In this document: piece by piece, positions 16,906-25,782 of the stretch | Layout: each line of letters starts with the position of its first letter | Position numbering within the stretch: the first letter of the stretch is position 1 | From: a bacterium | Lineage (GTDB): Bacteria > Pseudomonadota > Gammaproteobacteria > Burkholderiales > SG8-41 | Direction: 5' to 3' | Assembly: GCA_027310225.1 (NCBI GenBank) | Contig: DAIDBG010000094.1 | Location: 1 to 32,412 of the forward strand | Length of the DNA: 32,412 nt | Notes under the pieces: generated by a model | What the model was told of the DNA's origin: nothing | Databases searched by the model: none | The model's input: the letters and a program-made list of their open reading frames with translations, nothing else | Program-made: the position numbers and the translations under genes

Positions 16906-17793
16906 TCAGCGTCCGATCGCAGGCCATTTGCGGCCGGCGACGTACCAATCGAGAATCTGCTCCCCGGTCCAGAACAGCACGCCCTTCTGCTTCCTCAGCC
17001 GCCTGAACACAGCCTCGAAATACCCGATGCGGTGCGGCACGCCCGAGATATAGGGGTGCACCGCGATCGCCATCACCTTGGCGCGCTCCTTCCCTTCCCG
17101 ATGGACGCGCTCGAAATAATCCATGCAGCGCACCTCCCACTCCCTCGCGGCGTGGTGCTGGACCACCATCATCGCGATATCGTTGAGCTCCAGGCTGTAG
17201 GGCATCGTCACCAGATTCCCGTGCCGGGTCCGGATCGTGCACGGTTCATCATCAATCACCCAGTCGGCCACGTAGCGGATGCCGGCGGCGGCCAGCAGCT
17301 CGGGCGTCTCCAGCGTCTCGGTCAGGCCGGGGCCCATCCACCCCACCGGCTGCCTCCCGGTGAATTCACGGAGCACTTTCACCGACCGCTGAATCATTCC
17401 GGCCTGATCCGGCTCGGAGTGTATCGGCCGCTGGTCGTAGGAATGTCCCATGAATTCCCAGCCGGCATCGCGTGCGGCTTCGGCCACGGGCCGGTAATCG
17501 AGGCACACGCGCGCATTCACCGACAGCGACGGCACGATCTTCAATTCGTCGAGTATCGCCTTCATGCGCCAGAAGCCGACGCGCATGCCGTACTCGTGCC
17601 ATCCCCAGTTCGGCACGTCGGGCTGGTGTGTCACTCCGGTGGGCGGCGCCAGCACCTGGCGCGGCATGGGACGGCCGATGTCCCAGACCTCGACGTTGAC
17701 CACCGGCCACACCACCACGCGCGCCCTGCCGGGCAGCACGAGCGGCGGACGGTCAACGATGGCGGAGTAACGCAGGCGCTTGGCGGGGATCAT
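16906..17793 (-). CDS. Polysaccharide deacetylase family hydrolase (PuuE/allantoinase-like)
   Basis: A 295-residue NodB-fold deacetylase-type protein of the cytosolic, signal-less group that includes allantoinase PuuE and related C-N hydrolases. The family N terminus RYSAIVDRPPLVLPG is followed by VNVEVWDIGRPMPR, GWHEYGMRVGFWRMKAIL, GHSYDQRPIHSEPDQ and WMGPGLTETLETPELLAAAG. The C terminus has AIAVHPYISGVPHRIGYFE. No signal peptide is visible, arguing against a cell-wall substrate. The ATG at 17793 directly follows five heptamer repeats and has only GGAACA as a weak ribosome-binding site. The substrate is unknown. Confidence 0.8.
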   Translation of the reverse strand: MIPAKRLRYSAIVDRPPLVLPGRARVVVWPVVNVEVWDIGRPMPRQVLAPPTGVTHQPDVPNWGWHEYGMRVGFWRMKAILDELKIVPSLSVNARVCLDYRPVAEAARDAGWEFMGHSYDQRPIHSEPDQAGMIQRSVKVLREFTGRQPVGWMGPGLTETLETPELLAAAGIRYVADWVIDDEPCTIRTRHGNLVTMPYSLELNDIAMMVVQHHAAREWEVRCMDYFERVHREGKERAKVMAIAVHPYISGVPHRIGYFEAVFRRLRKQKGVLFWTGEQILDWYVAGRKWPAIGR

Positions 17794-17797
17794 GAAT

Positions 17798-17832
17798 GTT
17801 CCGTGTTCTGTGTTCCGCGTTCTAGGTTCTTC
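17798..17832. repeat. Five tandem heptamers 5' of the deacetylase gene
   Basis: Units GTTCCGT, GTTCTGT, GTTCCGC, GTTCTAG and GTTCTTC run without gaps from 17798 to 17832, all beginning GTTC. On the minus strand they read as GAAC-ending units immediately before the deacetylase ATG, so changes in copy number would alter its leader. This is the clearest simple tandem of the heptamer elements in the window. Confidence 0.7.
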
Positions 17833-17930
17833 TGGCGGCGGACAACCCGTCCGCTCCAACGCGCAGAGTTAAACCGGCGCAGCGCGTCCACTTTAACGCC
17901 AATTATAGCCGGTCGGTGACCCTCGGACCC

Positions 17931-17939
17931 TGATATAGT
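17931..17939 (+). promoter_or_regulatory. Candidate extended -10 promoter of the amidohydrolase gene
   Basis: TGATATAGT is an extended -10 (TGn plus TATAGT, 5 of 6 matches) 29 nt before the ATG at 17968. No good -35 lies at 16-18 nt upstream. Initiation near 17946 would leave a ~22-nt leader containing the purine-rich GGAAAGAAA as ribosome-binding site. Confidence 0.45.
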
Positions 17940-17967
17940 CGCCTCAATTAGACCGGAAAGAAAATCA

Positions 17968-18864
17968 ATGGACGATCCTTGTCTGCCTCCAATCGAGAAC
18001 CCCAAAAAGCCCGACGTGGCGGCGCCACCTCAGGCTTGTGATTCGCATTTTCACATCTTCGGCCCCGTCAGCCGCTTCCCCTACTCGCCGGAGCGCGCCT
18101 ACACGCCGCCCGAAGCACCGCTCGAGGCCCTACTTGCCCTGCACGCGCGGCTCGGCTTCGAGCGCGGCGTGGTGGTGCAGGGCAACGCTCACGGCACCGA
18201 TTGCTCCGCCGTGATGGATGCGCTCGAGCGCGAGCCTCGCCGCCTGCGCGCGATCGCCATCGTCGGGGACACGACCCCGCGCGCGGAATTGAAGCGTATG
18301 GCCGATGCGGGCGTGCGGGCGCTGCGCTTCCACCACGCCCCGCGCCAGCCCGGGCGCTTCAGCAGCCAGGGCATCGCCGCCTTCGAGAAGCTTGCGCCGC
18401 ATATGGCGGATTGCGGGCTGCACGCGCAGTTCTTCATGGACGCCCGTGAGCTGCCGGCGCTGCTGCCGAGCCTGAGGAACTGGAAGCAGCCGGTCGTGCT
18501 GGATCACTTCGGTTCCACCCAGGCGGACGAGGGAACTGCCGCGCCCGGCTTCGAGATGCTCAGGAATTTTCTCGGCGAGGGACGCATCTGGGTCAAGATC
18601 TCCGGCGCCTACCGCGTTTCGGACCGTTACCCCGATTACGACGACGCGCGCCCGCTGCACGAGGCGCTGGTGAGAACCAACCCCGACCATCTGCTCTGGG
18701 GCACCGACTGGCCGCACCCGCGGCTCGACAGGAACATGCCGGACACCGGGCACCTGCTCGACCTCTTCAACGCGTGGACGCCGGACGCGCGGGTGCGGAG
18801 GAAGATCTTGATCGAGAACCCCGCCCGTCTCTACGGGTTTGAGAATTCAGCCGCAAAAACATAG
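17968..18864 (+). CDS. Amidohydrolase 2 family protein, 2-pyrone-4,6-dicarboxylate lactonase-like
   Basis: A 298-residue TIM-barrel metal-dependent hydrolase or lactonase. The N-terminal metal motif ACDSHFHIFGP has His27 and His29. Later blocks are FERGVVVQGNAHGTDCS, GVRALRFHHAP, QPVVLDHFGSTQAD, WVKISGAYRVS and the conserved C-terminal WGTDWPHPRL holding the catalytic Asp. This pattern matches LigI-type lactonases and related carboxylate lactonases; the natural substrate is unknown. The divergent deacetylase-fold gene ends its own 5' region 175 nt away, so the two may share a control region. An antiporter gene follows 80 nt downstream on the same strand. Confidence 0.85.
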   Translation: MDDPCLPPIENPKKPDVAAPPQACDSHFHIFGPVSRFPYSPERAYTPPEAPLEALLALHARLGFERGVVVQGNAHGTDCSAVMDALEREPRRLRAIAIVGDTTPRAELKRMADAGVRALRFHHAPRQPGRFSSQGIAAFEKLAPHMADCGLHAQFFMDARELPALLPSLRNWKQPVVLDHFGSTQADEGTAAPGFEMLRNFLGEGRIWVKISGAYRVSDRYPDYDDARPLHEALVRTNPDHLLWGTDWPHPRLDRNMPDTGHLLDLFNAWTPDARVRRKILIENPARLYGFENSAAKT

Positions 18865-18944
18865 GGTAACTTTTTCATCAGTAGCAATGCGTGCTGCTGC
18901 GGAAAAGCTACAATCGTCCTCTCTATTCTGCTGTCTATTCTGAC

Positions 18945-20177
18945 ATGACGCCGGAGGTCCAGTTCGGCTCGCTGCTCGTCCTCGCGGTGGCCGCCTTCCT
19001 CGTTCCGCTCGCGCTCGCTCTGTTGCCGGGCCCCGCCGTGCCCACGATCGTCGGCGAGGTCCTCGCCGGCGTGCTGCTCGGGAAAAGCGGCCTCGGCTGG
19101 ATCTTGCCCGGACCGTGGCACGATTTCCTGTTCCTGTTCGGCCTGGCGTTCCTGCTGTTCCTCGCCGGGCTCGAGATCGATTTCGGCGCCCTGCGCGCGC
19201 CCCGCGCAGGGGCGCGCGCATCGGTGCTCGACAACCCGCTCGCGCTCGCCGGTCTTGTCATGGTGCTGCGGCTTGCGCTCGCCTTCGCCATCACCATTCC
19301 GCTCGCGGCTGCCGGGCTGCTCCCGGGCCCGACGCTCGTCGCCTTCCTGCTCGTCTCGACATCGCTCGGCGCAATCCTCTCCGTCCTGCGCGAGCGCGAT
19401 CTGCTGCACGGCCCCTACGGGCAGCTCCTCATGGTCACGACGGCGGTAGCCGACTTCGGCACGACTCTGCTGCTCACCGTCTTCTTCTCGGTTGATGCCC
19501 GCTCGACCGGCGCGCGCCTCGCGCTCGTTGCCCTGCTCGTGCTCCTCGGCATCGCGCTCGTCGCGGGGTTGCGCCGGGTCGCGCGGGTGCGTTCGGTCGG
19601 CACGCTCGTCGAGCGGCTCGCCGGCGCCACCGCGCAGATCCGCATCCGCGGCGCGTTCGCGCTGCTGCTGGTGTTCGCCGCCCTCGCGGAGCGTCTCGGT
19701 CTCGAGGTGATCCTCGGCGCGTTCATTGCCGGGGCCATCATCTCGTCGCTCTCGGTGGCGCGCGAGCACCCGCTCTTCCAAGTGAAGATTGACGCCGTCG
19801 GGTACGGGTTCTTCGTGCCGGTCTTCTTCATCCTCACCGGCGCGCGGCTCGACGTGCCGGCGCTGCTCGCGAGCCCCGAGGCCCTCGTGCTCGTCCCGAT
19901 CCTGCTGGTCGCGATCTTCATCGTGAAGGCGGTGCCGGCCTGGCTCTATCGCCGCCTCTACGGCCCGCGCGAATGCCTCGCCGCCGGTGCCCTGCTGTCG
20001 GCGCAGCTCACGCTGACGATCGCGGGCGTCGAGATCGGCCGTTTACTCGGCATGATCAACGCGGCGCTCGGCTCGGCGCTCGTCATCGTCGCGTTGCTCA
20101 GCGTGTTGATCGCCCCGGTCGCTTTCGCGCGCCTTTACCCACGCGCGCCGAGCGCGACGCCGCCGGCCTTGACCTGA
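18945..20177 (+). CDS. Cation:proton antiporter, CPA2/KefB-type membrane domain
   Basis: A 410-residue polytopic membrane protein with about twelve hydrophobic segments, consistent with the Na+/H+ exchanger domain. Family-like blocks are PAVPTIVGEVLAGVLLGKSG, FLFLFGLAFLLFLAGLEIDF, SLGAILSVLRERDLL, EVILGAFIAGAIISSL and GYGFFVPVFFILTGARLDV. It has no C-terminal RCK/TrkA-N domain, so it is the short form without the usual nucleotide gate. The ATG at 18945 has no clear Shine-Dalgarno; a frame start at 18891 would add 18 polar residues and seems less likely. Coding is strongly biased to CTC, GTC and GCG. The role could be Na+ or K+ efflux; the ion is unknown. Confidence 0.85.
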   Translation: MTPEVQFGSLLVLAVAAFLVPLALALLPGPAVPTIVGEVLAGVLLGKSGLGWILPGPWHDFLFLFGLAFLLFLAGLEIDFGALRAPRAGARASVLDNPLALAGLVMVLRLALAFAITIPLAAAGLLPGPTLVAFLLVSTSLGAILSVLRERDLLHGPYGQLLMVTTAVADFGTTLLLTVFFSVDARSTGARLALVALLVLLGIALVAGLRRVARVRSVGTLVERLAGATAQIRIRGAFALLLVFAALAERLGLEVILGAFIAGAIISSLSVAREHPLFQVKIDAVGYGFFVPVFFILTGARLDVPALLASPEALVLVPILLVAIFIVKAVPAWLYRRLYGPRECLAAGALLSAQLTLTIAGVEIGRLLGMINAALGSALVIVALLSVLIAPVAFARLYPRAPSATPPALT

Positions 20178-20225
20178 GGAAATCGAAACTTCAACATTTT
20201 GTCCCGATTCAGGAGGAGCAAAGAT

Positions 20226-21188
20226 ATGAGTTCAAATTATGCGGGCATCGTCGGCGCGCCGGTGACGCCTTTCAAAGCTGACAACAGCGTCGATTACGAC
20301 ACGTTTGCGAAACAAGTCAATTTCCTGATCGAGAACGGGGTCCGCCTGATCGCGCATCCGATGCACATCGGCGAATCGGTGAATCTCACCGATGCAGAGC
20401 GCAAGGAGCTGGCGCGCGTGCTGGTGAGCGCGGCCGGGGGCCGGGTGCCAACGTTCGTGCACGTTTCGTCCGCGGGGACGGATCTTTCAATCGATCTGGC
20501 GAAACACAGCGTGAAGGCGGGTGCAACCGGTGTGGTGCTGCTTGCGCCTTACTATTGGCGGTCGGGGCCGCGCGCGATTGTGGAACACTTCACCTCCGTG
20601 AGCGATGCCTGCGGCGGAAAACTCATCGCTTACAACAATCCGAAAGCGACCAATGTGGAGCTGGGACCGGAGATCCTCGAGCAGCTTATGAGCAGGGTGT
20701 CTGGTTTCGTCGCCATCAAGGATGCGACGTTTCACATGGAGACGTTCACGGACATCTGTGCGCTGATTGCTGACAAATCGAAAGATATCGCGGTGTATAC
20801 AGGAGTCGAGCACATGCTGACGTCAATACCGGTCGGGGGCAGTGGTTGTTTCTCTGCGTGCAGCGAGATCGCGCCGCGGATGGTGGGAGAACTTTTCGAG
20901 GCGTGCATGAAAGCCGACATTCCGAGGGCGCGCGAGCTGCAATACAAGGTCCGGCGCGTGCTCAGGGTCGCGCAGCGCAACTATCCGTCGACCATCAAGT
21001 ACGTGATGGAGCTGATGGGACGTCCAGTAGGTTTGACACGCAAGCCGATTCAGCCGCCGACTGCCGAGGACAAGGCATGGGCGAAGGCGGAGCTCGACGC
21101 GCTGGGTGTATTTGAAAGCGAACCTCGCGGGTGGAGCGTGTCGGGAACGCAGAGCCGGGGATCGAAGCAGCGTTCTTCGGCAGTCTGA
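20226..21188 (+). CDS. DapA-family (dihydrodipicolinate synthase/N-acetylneuraminate lyase) aldolase
   Basis: A 320-residue class I aldolase-fold protein. The Schiff-base lysine is Lys165 in GFVAIKDAT and the catalytic tyrosine Tyr136 in KLIAYNNPK, both in family positions. The pyruvate-binding GTTGE/GSTGE loop is replaced by PMHIGES (residues 45-51), so both hydroxyl residues of the loop are missing. It is therefore probably not a housekeeping DapA but an aldolase, dehydratase or deacetylase-like relative of unknown substrate. The ATG at 20226 has a strong AGGAGGAGC upstream. It lies 30 nt before the binding-protein gene of the ABC importer, suggesting it processes the imported compound. Confidence 0.85.
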   Translation: MSSNYAGIVGAPVTPFKADNSVDYDTFAKQVNFLIENGVRLIAHPMHIGESVNLTDAERKELARVLVSAAGGRVPTFVHVSSAGTDLSIDLAKHSVKAGATGVVLLAPYYWRSGPRAIVEHFTSVSDACGGKLIAYNNPKATNVELGPEILEQLMSRVSGFVAIKDATFHMETFTDICALIADKSKDIAVYTGVEHMLTSIPVGGSGCFSACSEIAPRMVGELFEACMKADIPRARELQYKVRRVLRVAQRNYPSTIKYVMELMGRPVGLTRKPIQPPTAEDKAWAKAELDALGVFESEPRGWSVSGTQSRGSKQRSSAV

Positions 21189-21218
21189 GCGAATGGTGGC
21201 AACCGAGGAGGAAGGTTT

Positions 21219-22757
21219 ATGAGGAAGTTACTGTTGGTGCTCGCCGCATTGTCACTGGCGGTGGGAGGAGTTTTTCCGCAAGCGATCGCAGCGAAGACGA
21301 TAAAAGACACCACGATCACGATCAGTCTGGGCTCCGAGCTCGAGACCATGGACCCGCATACGTCGAGTTCGGCGCTGGCGACCGCAATACATCGCTACGT
21401 GTTCGACACGCTCATGCATCGGCCGACCGGGGCCAACACGCTGGTGCCGTGGGCAGCCAAAGAGGTCATTCAGGTCGATCCGAAGACGCTCGAGTTTCGC
21501 ATGCGTGAAGGCGTGAAGTTCACGAACGGCGAGGACGTCGATGCGCAGGCGGTACGGTTCAGTCTCATGCGGCCGCTGCAGCCGAACTTCAAGACAGTGC
21601 AGGGACCGCTTTTCCGGGTCATCGACCGCGTCGAAGTGGTGAGCAAATGGGTGGTGCGGGTTTACATGAAATCGCCGGATCCAGGGTTACTGCGACGGCT
21701 CGCCGACTGGGGCCAGTTAGTACCACCCAAGTATTACTCGGGGCTCACCCCGGAAGACGCCGCGATCAAACCCATCGGTAGCGGCCCATACCGGCTTGCG
21801 CGCTGGGAGAGCGGCGTCGAGATGGTGTTCGAAGCGAATCCGAATTATTGGAAACCGGACGCGCCAAAGGTCAAGACCGTGCGCGTGGTGCCGATCCGGG
21901 AAGATGGTACCAAAGTGGCGGCGCTGCTGAAGAAAGAAGTCGATCTGATTAATCAGGTGCCGGCACAATACATTCCGAAGATCGAATCGGCGCCCGGTAC
22001 CAAGGTCGTGGCGGTGCGTGGGACGCGTGTGTTCCATCTGGGATTCACCCACAACATCGATTCACCGCTGAAGGACATCCGCGTGCGGCAGGCGATTGCG
22101 TATGCCATCGACCGCAACGTCATCGTCAAGAACGTGGTCGAGGGCCGTGGCATCGTTGCCAATCAACCGCTGCACGAATGGACTGAAGGCTACGACCCGA
22201 AGCGAACTTGGCCCTACGATTACAATCCCGAGAAGAGCAGGCAGTTGCTTGCCGCCGCGGGATATCCAAATGGGTTCGACATCGACTATCTGTCGACCGA
22301 CGGGCGCTACACCAAGGACAAGGAGGTGGCGCAGGCGATTGCGGGGTTCCTGCAGACAGTGGGTATCCGGGTCAGGTTTCAAGCGGTGGCGTGGAAGCGG
22401 TACGTGGACATTTTCAGGGCGCGGAACAAGCCCGGCACGAAGCCGTTCATCTACTATATCGGTTACGGCAACGGTACGGGCGATTCCGATGCCGCGTTGA
22501 GCGCGATCGCTTCCTGCAAAGGCGCGTGGAGCGCCTACTGCAATCCGCAGATCGACAAGGCGCTGGATGAGGCCGCGTCGACCGTGGATATGAAGAAACG
22601 GGCCACGATATTCGAGGACATTACGCGACGGCTGGCGAACGACGTCGCGCAGGTCATGTTGTGGCAGGAAGATTCGGTGTACGGCATGCAAAAGGACATC
22701 ATCTGGAACGTTCGCAACGACGACCGCGTTTATGCTTGGGAACTCGATCGTCGCTGA
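21219..22757 (+). CDS. ABC transporter periplasmic solute-binding protein, family 5 (peptide/nickel type)
   Basis: A 512-residue SBP family 5 receptor delivering peptides, opines or similar solutes to the importer encoded downstream. A Sec signal peptide of about 24 residues (MRKLLLVLAALSLAVGGVFP, cleavage near AIA-AK) is clear. The mature protein has SLGSELETMDPHTSSS, the conserved YVFDTLMHR, LEFRMREGVKFTNGEDV, PIGSGPYRLARWESG, DIRVRQAIAYAIDRN, and a C-terminal FEDITRRLANDVAQVML segment. GAGGAGGAAGG precedes the ATG. The ligand cannot be read from sequence; the neighbouring nitrilase and DapA-like genes suggest an amide- or amino-acid-containing compound (inference). Confidence 0.93.
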   Translation: MRKLLLVLAALSLAVGGVFPQAIAAKTIKDTTITISLGSELETMDPHTSSSALATAIHRYVFDTLMHRPTGANTLVPWAAKEVIQVDPKTLEFRMREGVKFTNGEDVDAQAVRFSLMRPLQPNFKTVQGPLFRVIDRVEVVSKWVVRVYMKSPDPGLLRRLADWGQLVPPKYYSGLTPEDAAIKPIGSGPYRLARWESGVEMVFEANPNYWKPDAPKVKTVRVVPIREDGTKVAALLKKEVDLINQVPAQYIPKIESAPGTKVVAVRGTRVFHLGFTHNIDSPLKDIRVRQAIAYAIDRNVIVKNVVEGRGIVANQPLHEWTEGYDPKRTWPYDYNPEKSRQLLAAAGYPNGFDIDYLSTDGRYTKDKEVAQAIAGFLQTVGIRVRFQAVAWKRYVDIFRARNKPGTKPFIYYIGYGNGTGDSDAALSAIASCKGAWSAYCNPQIDKALDEAASTVDMKKRATIFEDITRRLANDVAQVMLWQEDSVYGMQKDIIWNVRNDDRVYAWELDRR

Positions 22758-22847
22758 GCAAAGTCCGCCGACTATGGCATTCCCGGCCTGAATGCGCGGC
22801 TCGATCTAAGGGAACGGCGCGCCAAAACCCATCCGCGAGAACCAACG

Positions 22848-23849
22848 ATGTTTCGCTACATCGCCGGGCGCTGCCTGCAGGCAGTCGTCGTTCTGGTCGG
22901 GATCATCGCGATCTCCTTTGCGATCCTGCATTTGACCGGCGATCCTGCGGCACTGCTGCTGCCGGAAAGCGCTACCGAGCAGGACTACCAGGAAATCAAA
23001 TCCCGGATGGGGTTTGACCGGCCGCTGGCCGAGCAATTCGTGCAATACATGGCGCGTGCGGCGCGCCTGGATTTCGGTGTCTCGTACCAGCAGTATCGCC
23101 CCGCCATGACGATCGTGCTCGAGCGCTTGCCCGCGACGTTCGAGCTCGCGATGGTTGCCTTCATGATTGCCCTCCTTATTGCGTTGCCGGTCGGAATTCT
23201 GTCGGCGACGCATCGCAATACCGCGGTCGATTACGCCGCGATGTCGACGGCCCTGTTGGGACAATCCATGCCGAATTTCTGGCTAGGGCTCATCTTGATC
23301 CTTGTCTTCTCGCTCGGGCTCGATTTACTGCCGACTTCGGGTCGCGTGAGCTACGGGATCGAACAGCGCGCCGTCACGGGCTTCTATCTGTTCGAGGGCC
23401 TGTTTCGGCTTGACTGGGTGCTGTTCGCCGATGCCTTGAAGCGCGTCATTCTTCCCGCTGTTACTGCGGGATTGTATTCTTCGGCGCGCCTCACAAGGCT
23501 GGTGCGCTCGAGCATGCTGGACGTGCTGTCGGAGGACTATGTACGCACCGCGCGCGCCAAGGGTCTTTCGGAAGGGGTAGTCGTCAACGTTCACGCGCTC
23601 AAGAATGCGGGCATTCCTCTGGTCACCATGGCCGGGATCGAACTTGGTTTGCTGCTCGGCGGGACCGTCGTCACGGAAACGGTGTTCGCCTGGCCGGGAA
23701 TCGGCTTGCTCACGATCCAAGCGTTGCAGAACGACGATTTTCCTGTAATTCAAGCGGCGGTGTTCCTGCTCGCCCTCATTTTCGTTGTGGTGAACCTTGT
23801 CGTGGACCTGTTGTACGCCGCGCTCGATCCAAGGATACGCTATGCATGA
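22848..23849 (+). CDS. ABC transporter permease, DppB/OppB type
   Basis: A 333-residue inner-membrane permease with the typical N-terminal start MFRYIAGRCLQAVVVLVGII, one helix, a long periplasmic loop (residues 32-100), then five more helices. The EAA-loop coupling region reads VLSEDYVRTARAKGLSEGVV, and the C-terminal segment TVFAWPGIGLLTIQALQNDD is characteristic of DppB. It follows the binding protein after 90 nt and overlaps the second permease by 8 nt, so the two are translationally linked. Confidence 0.94.
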   Translation: MFRYIAGRCLQAVVVLVGIIAISFAILHLTGDPAALLLPESATEQDYQEIKSRMGFDRPLAEQFVQYMARAARLDFGVSYQQYRPAMTIVLERLPATFELAMVAFMIALLIALPVGILSATHRNTAVDYAAMSTALLGQSMPNFWLGLILILVFSLGLDLLPTSGRVSYGIEQRAVTGFYLFEGLFRLDWVLFADALKRVILPAVTAGLYSSARLTRLVRSSMLDVLSEDYVRTARAKGLSEGVVVNVHALKNAGIPLVTMAGIELGLLLGGTVVTETVFAWPGIGLLTIQALQNDDFPVIQAAVFLLALIFVVVNLVVDLLYAALDPRIRYA

Positions 23850-24756
23850 ACCGGGCGATGCCAGTGTAATTGCGCCTGATTTGATGCGTGACGAGCGCAC
23901 CTCGGCGCTCGCTGACGCGTGGAGAAGCCTGCTGCGCAACAAGCTGGCACTATTCGGAGCAGTGATTCTCGCCGCCGTCGTTGCCATGGCCGTCTTCTCG
24001 CCGTGGATCGCGCCGTACGATCCTTCGCTGCAGATTCCGTGGGAGGGGCGGCGGCAGCCGCTGACGCTGTTCGACAGCGGCCGGTTCGTGCTTCTAGGCA
24101 CCGACCAGCTCGGCCGCGATCTGCTCTCGCGCATTGTATATGCCTCGCGCGTCACGCTCGTCGTTTCGTTTACCGCCGTGGCGGTCTCCGGATTGATCGG
24201 GCTCATCATCGGTGTCATCGCCGGCTACCTCGGCAGCTGGGTCGATGCCGTGTGTATGCGGCTCGTGGATATCTTCCTCGCCTTCCCGTTCGAATTGCTT
24301 GCGCTTTCAATTGTTGCGGTGACCGGTCCCAGCCTGTCAGTGGTGGTAGTGGTGATCGCACTGCGGGTTTGGGTTGTCTACGCTCGGGTCGTTCGCGGTG
24401 CGACATTGGCGGCAAAGGAAAAGGATTTCGTTCAGGCGGCGGTGGCCCTCGGTGCCAGCGAGCTGCGGGTTGTGCTGGTCCACGTGCTCCCGAACGTCGT
24501 GACTCCAGCGATTGTCATTGCGACGCTTTACGTCGGCCGGGTGATTCTGATCGAATCGGCGCTGAGCTTTCTCGGAGTCGGCGTTCCGGGATCGACGCCG
24601 ACGTGGGGCGGCATACTTGGCGACGGCCGGGCTTATATCGATACCGCGTGGTGGATTGCGTTCTTTCCCGGGCTGGCGATCATGATCACGGTGCTGGGCG
24701 TGAATCTGGTCGGCGACTGGGTGCGCGATTATCTCGATCCGCGCATCCAAGCATGA
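23842..24756 (+). CDS. ABC transporter permease, DppC/OppC type
   Basis: A 304-residue partner permease. The cytoplasmic N-terminal OppC_N region ends in WRSLLRNKLALFGAVILA, followed by LLGTDQLGRDLLSRIVYASR, a DppC hallmark. The EAA loop is EKDFVQAAVALGASELRVV, and the C terminus has ESALSFLGVGVPGSTPTWG and GVNLVGDWVRDYLDPR. The ATG at 23842 overlaps the end of the dppB-like gene by 8 nt. The adjacent ATPase gene starts 45 nt downstream. Confidence 0.94.
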   Translation: MHEPGDASVIAPDLMRDERTSALADAWRSLLRNKLALFGAVILAAVVAMAVFSPWIAPYDPSLQIPWEGRRQPLTLFDSGRFVLLGTDQLGRDLLSRIVYASRVTLVVSFTAVAVSGLIGLIIGVIAGYLGSWVDAVCMRLVDIFLAFPFELLALSIVAVTGPSLSVVVVVIALRVWVVYARVVRGATLAAKEKDFVQAAVALGASELRVVLVHVLPNVVTPAIVIATLYVGRVILIESALSFLGVGVPGSTPTWGGILGDGRAYIDTAWWIAFFPGLAIMITVLGVNLVGDWVRDYLDPRIQA

Positions 24757-24801
24757 ATGCCGCCGCAGATGGACACCGGAATCGTTGAATAGGTTTCGAG
24801 C

Positions 24802-25782
24802 GTGAACGACATCCTGCTCAGGGCCGACAACCTGACGAAGTACTTTGCAGTGCGCCGCGGTTTTCCGGCCCGGCGGCTGCGGCAAGTGCATGCGGTCGAT
24901 GGCGTGAGCTTCGGATTGCGCCGGCAGGAAGTCCTGGGCGTGGTCGGCGAAAGCGGCTGCGGCAAGTCGACGATCGGCAGAATGGTCGTGCGTCTGATCG
25001 AGCCGACTTCAGGCAAGGTGGTTTTCGATGGCGTGGACATTACTGCGCTCGCGAAGCGTGATCTGCGTAATTGGCGGCGCAGGCTGCAGATCATATTCCA
25101 GGACCCTTATTCTTCGCTCAACCCGCGCCTGACTATCGGCAGCATCGTCGCAGAACCATTGGTCATCCACAAGCTTTGCACGAAAACTGAGATCCGGAAC
25201 CGCGTCGCGGACCTGCTGAAGAAAGTCGGGATGTCTCCTGACCACATGCGCAGGTACCCGCACGAGCTCTCGGGCGGCCAGCGTCAGCGCATAGGCATCG
25301 CCAGGGCACTGATCGTGAATCCGGAGCTGATCGTCGCCGATGAGCCGGTGAGTGCGCTCGACGTGTCGGTCCAGGCGCAAGTGCTGAACCTGCTCGGTGA
25401 CCTCAAGGAAGAATTCCGCTTATCGCTCATCATGATTTCGCACAACATGTCGGTGATCCAGCACGCCAGCGACCGTGTGGCCGTCATGTACCTCGGGCAG
25501 ATCGTGGAACTCGCAGCCGCGGATGAGGTGGTCATGGCGCCATGCCATCCTTACACGGTGGCGCTGGTGTCAGCGGTTCCGGTTCCTGATCCCCGCGCGA
25601 AGAAAGAGCGGATACTACTCAAGGGCGACGTTCCAAGCCCGATCGATCCGCCCGCGGGCTGCCGTTTTCATACGCGCTGTCCGCATGCGAAACCGCGATG
25701 TGCAACCGAGCAGCCGGAATTAAGAGAGGTACGCTCGGCGCATTTTGCTGCCTGCCATTTCAGCGAGGAGCTATACGCGTAG
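24802..25782 (+). CDS. ABC transporter ATP-binding protein, DppF/OppF type
   Basis: A 326-residue ATPase energising the importer. Walker A is GESGCGKST (49-57), the Q-loop segment is [13 protein letters not shown], the signature is LSGGQRQR near 156-163, Walker B is LIVADEP and the H-loop is MISHNM. The oligopeptide-transporter C-terminal extension with a Cys cluster is present ([14 protein letters not shown]). It starts with GTG at 24802, preceded by a weak AGG-rich site. The operon has the F-type ATPase here, while the D-type partner lies on the opposite strand at 25896, an unusual split. A strong hairpin overlaps the stop. Confidence 0.94.
   Translation: MNDILLRADNLTKYFAVRRGFPARRLRQVHAVDGVSFGLRRQEVLGVVGESGCGKSTIGRMVVRLIEPTSGKVVFDGVDITALAKRDLRNWRRRLQIIFQDPYSSLNPRLTIGSIVAEPLVIHKLCTKTEIRNRVADLLKKVGMSPDHMRRYPHELSGGQRQRIGIARALIVNPELIVADEPVSALDVSVQAQVLNLLGDLKEEFRLSLIMISHNMSVIQHASDRVAVMYLGQIVELAAADEVVMAPCHPYTVALVSAVPVPDPRAKKERILLKGDVPSPIDPPAGCRFHTRCPHAKPRCATEQPELREVRSAHFAACHFSEELYA

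Noticed and set aside
18909-18914. TACAAT as -10 for the antiporter
   Set aside because: The hexamer is good, but no -35-like sequence lies 16-18 nt upstream and it would give a very short leader, so it is not listed as a feature.
20169-20197. TTGACC with CAACAT as promoter of the DapA/ABC operon
   Set aside because: The -35 matches at 5 of 6, but the -10 matches only 3 of 6, and the element overlaps the antiporter stop. A promoter is needed somewhere here but this one is not convincing.
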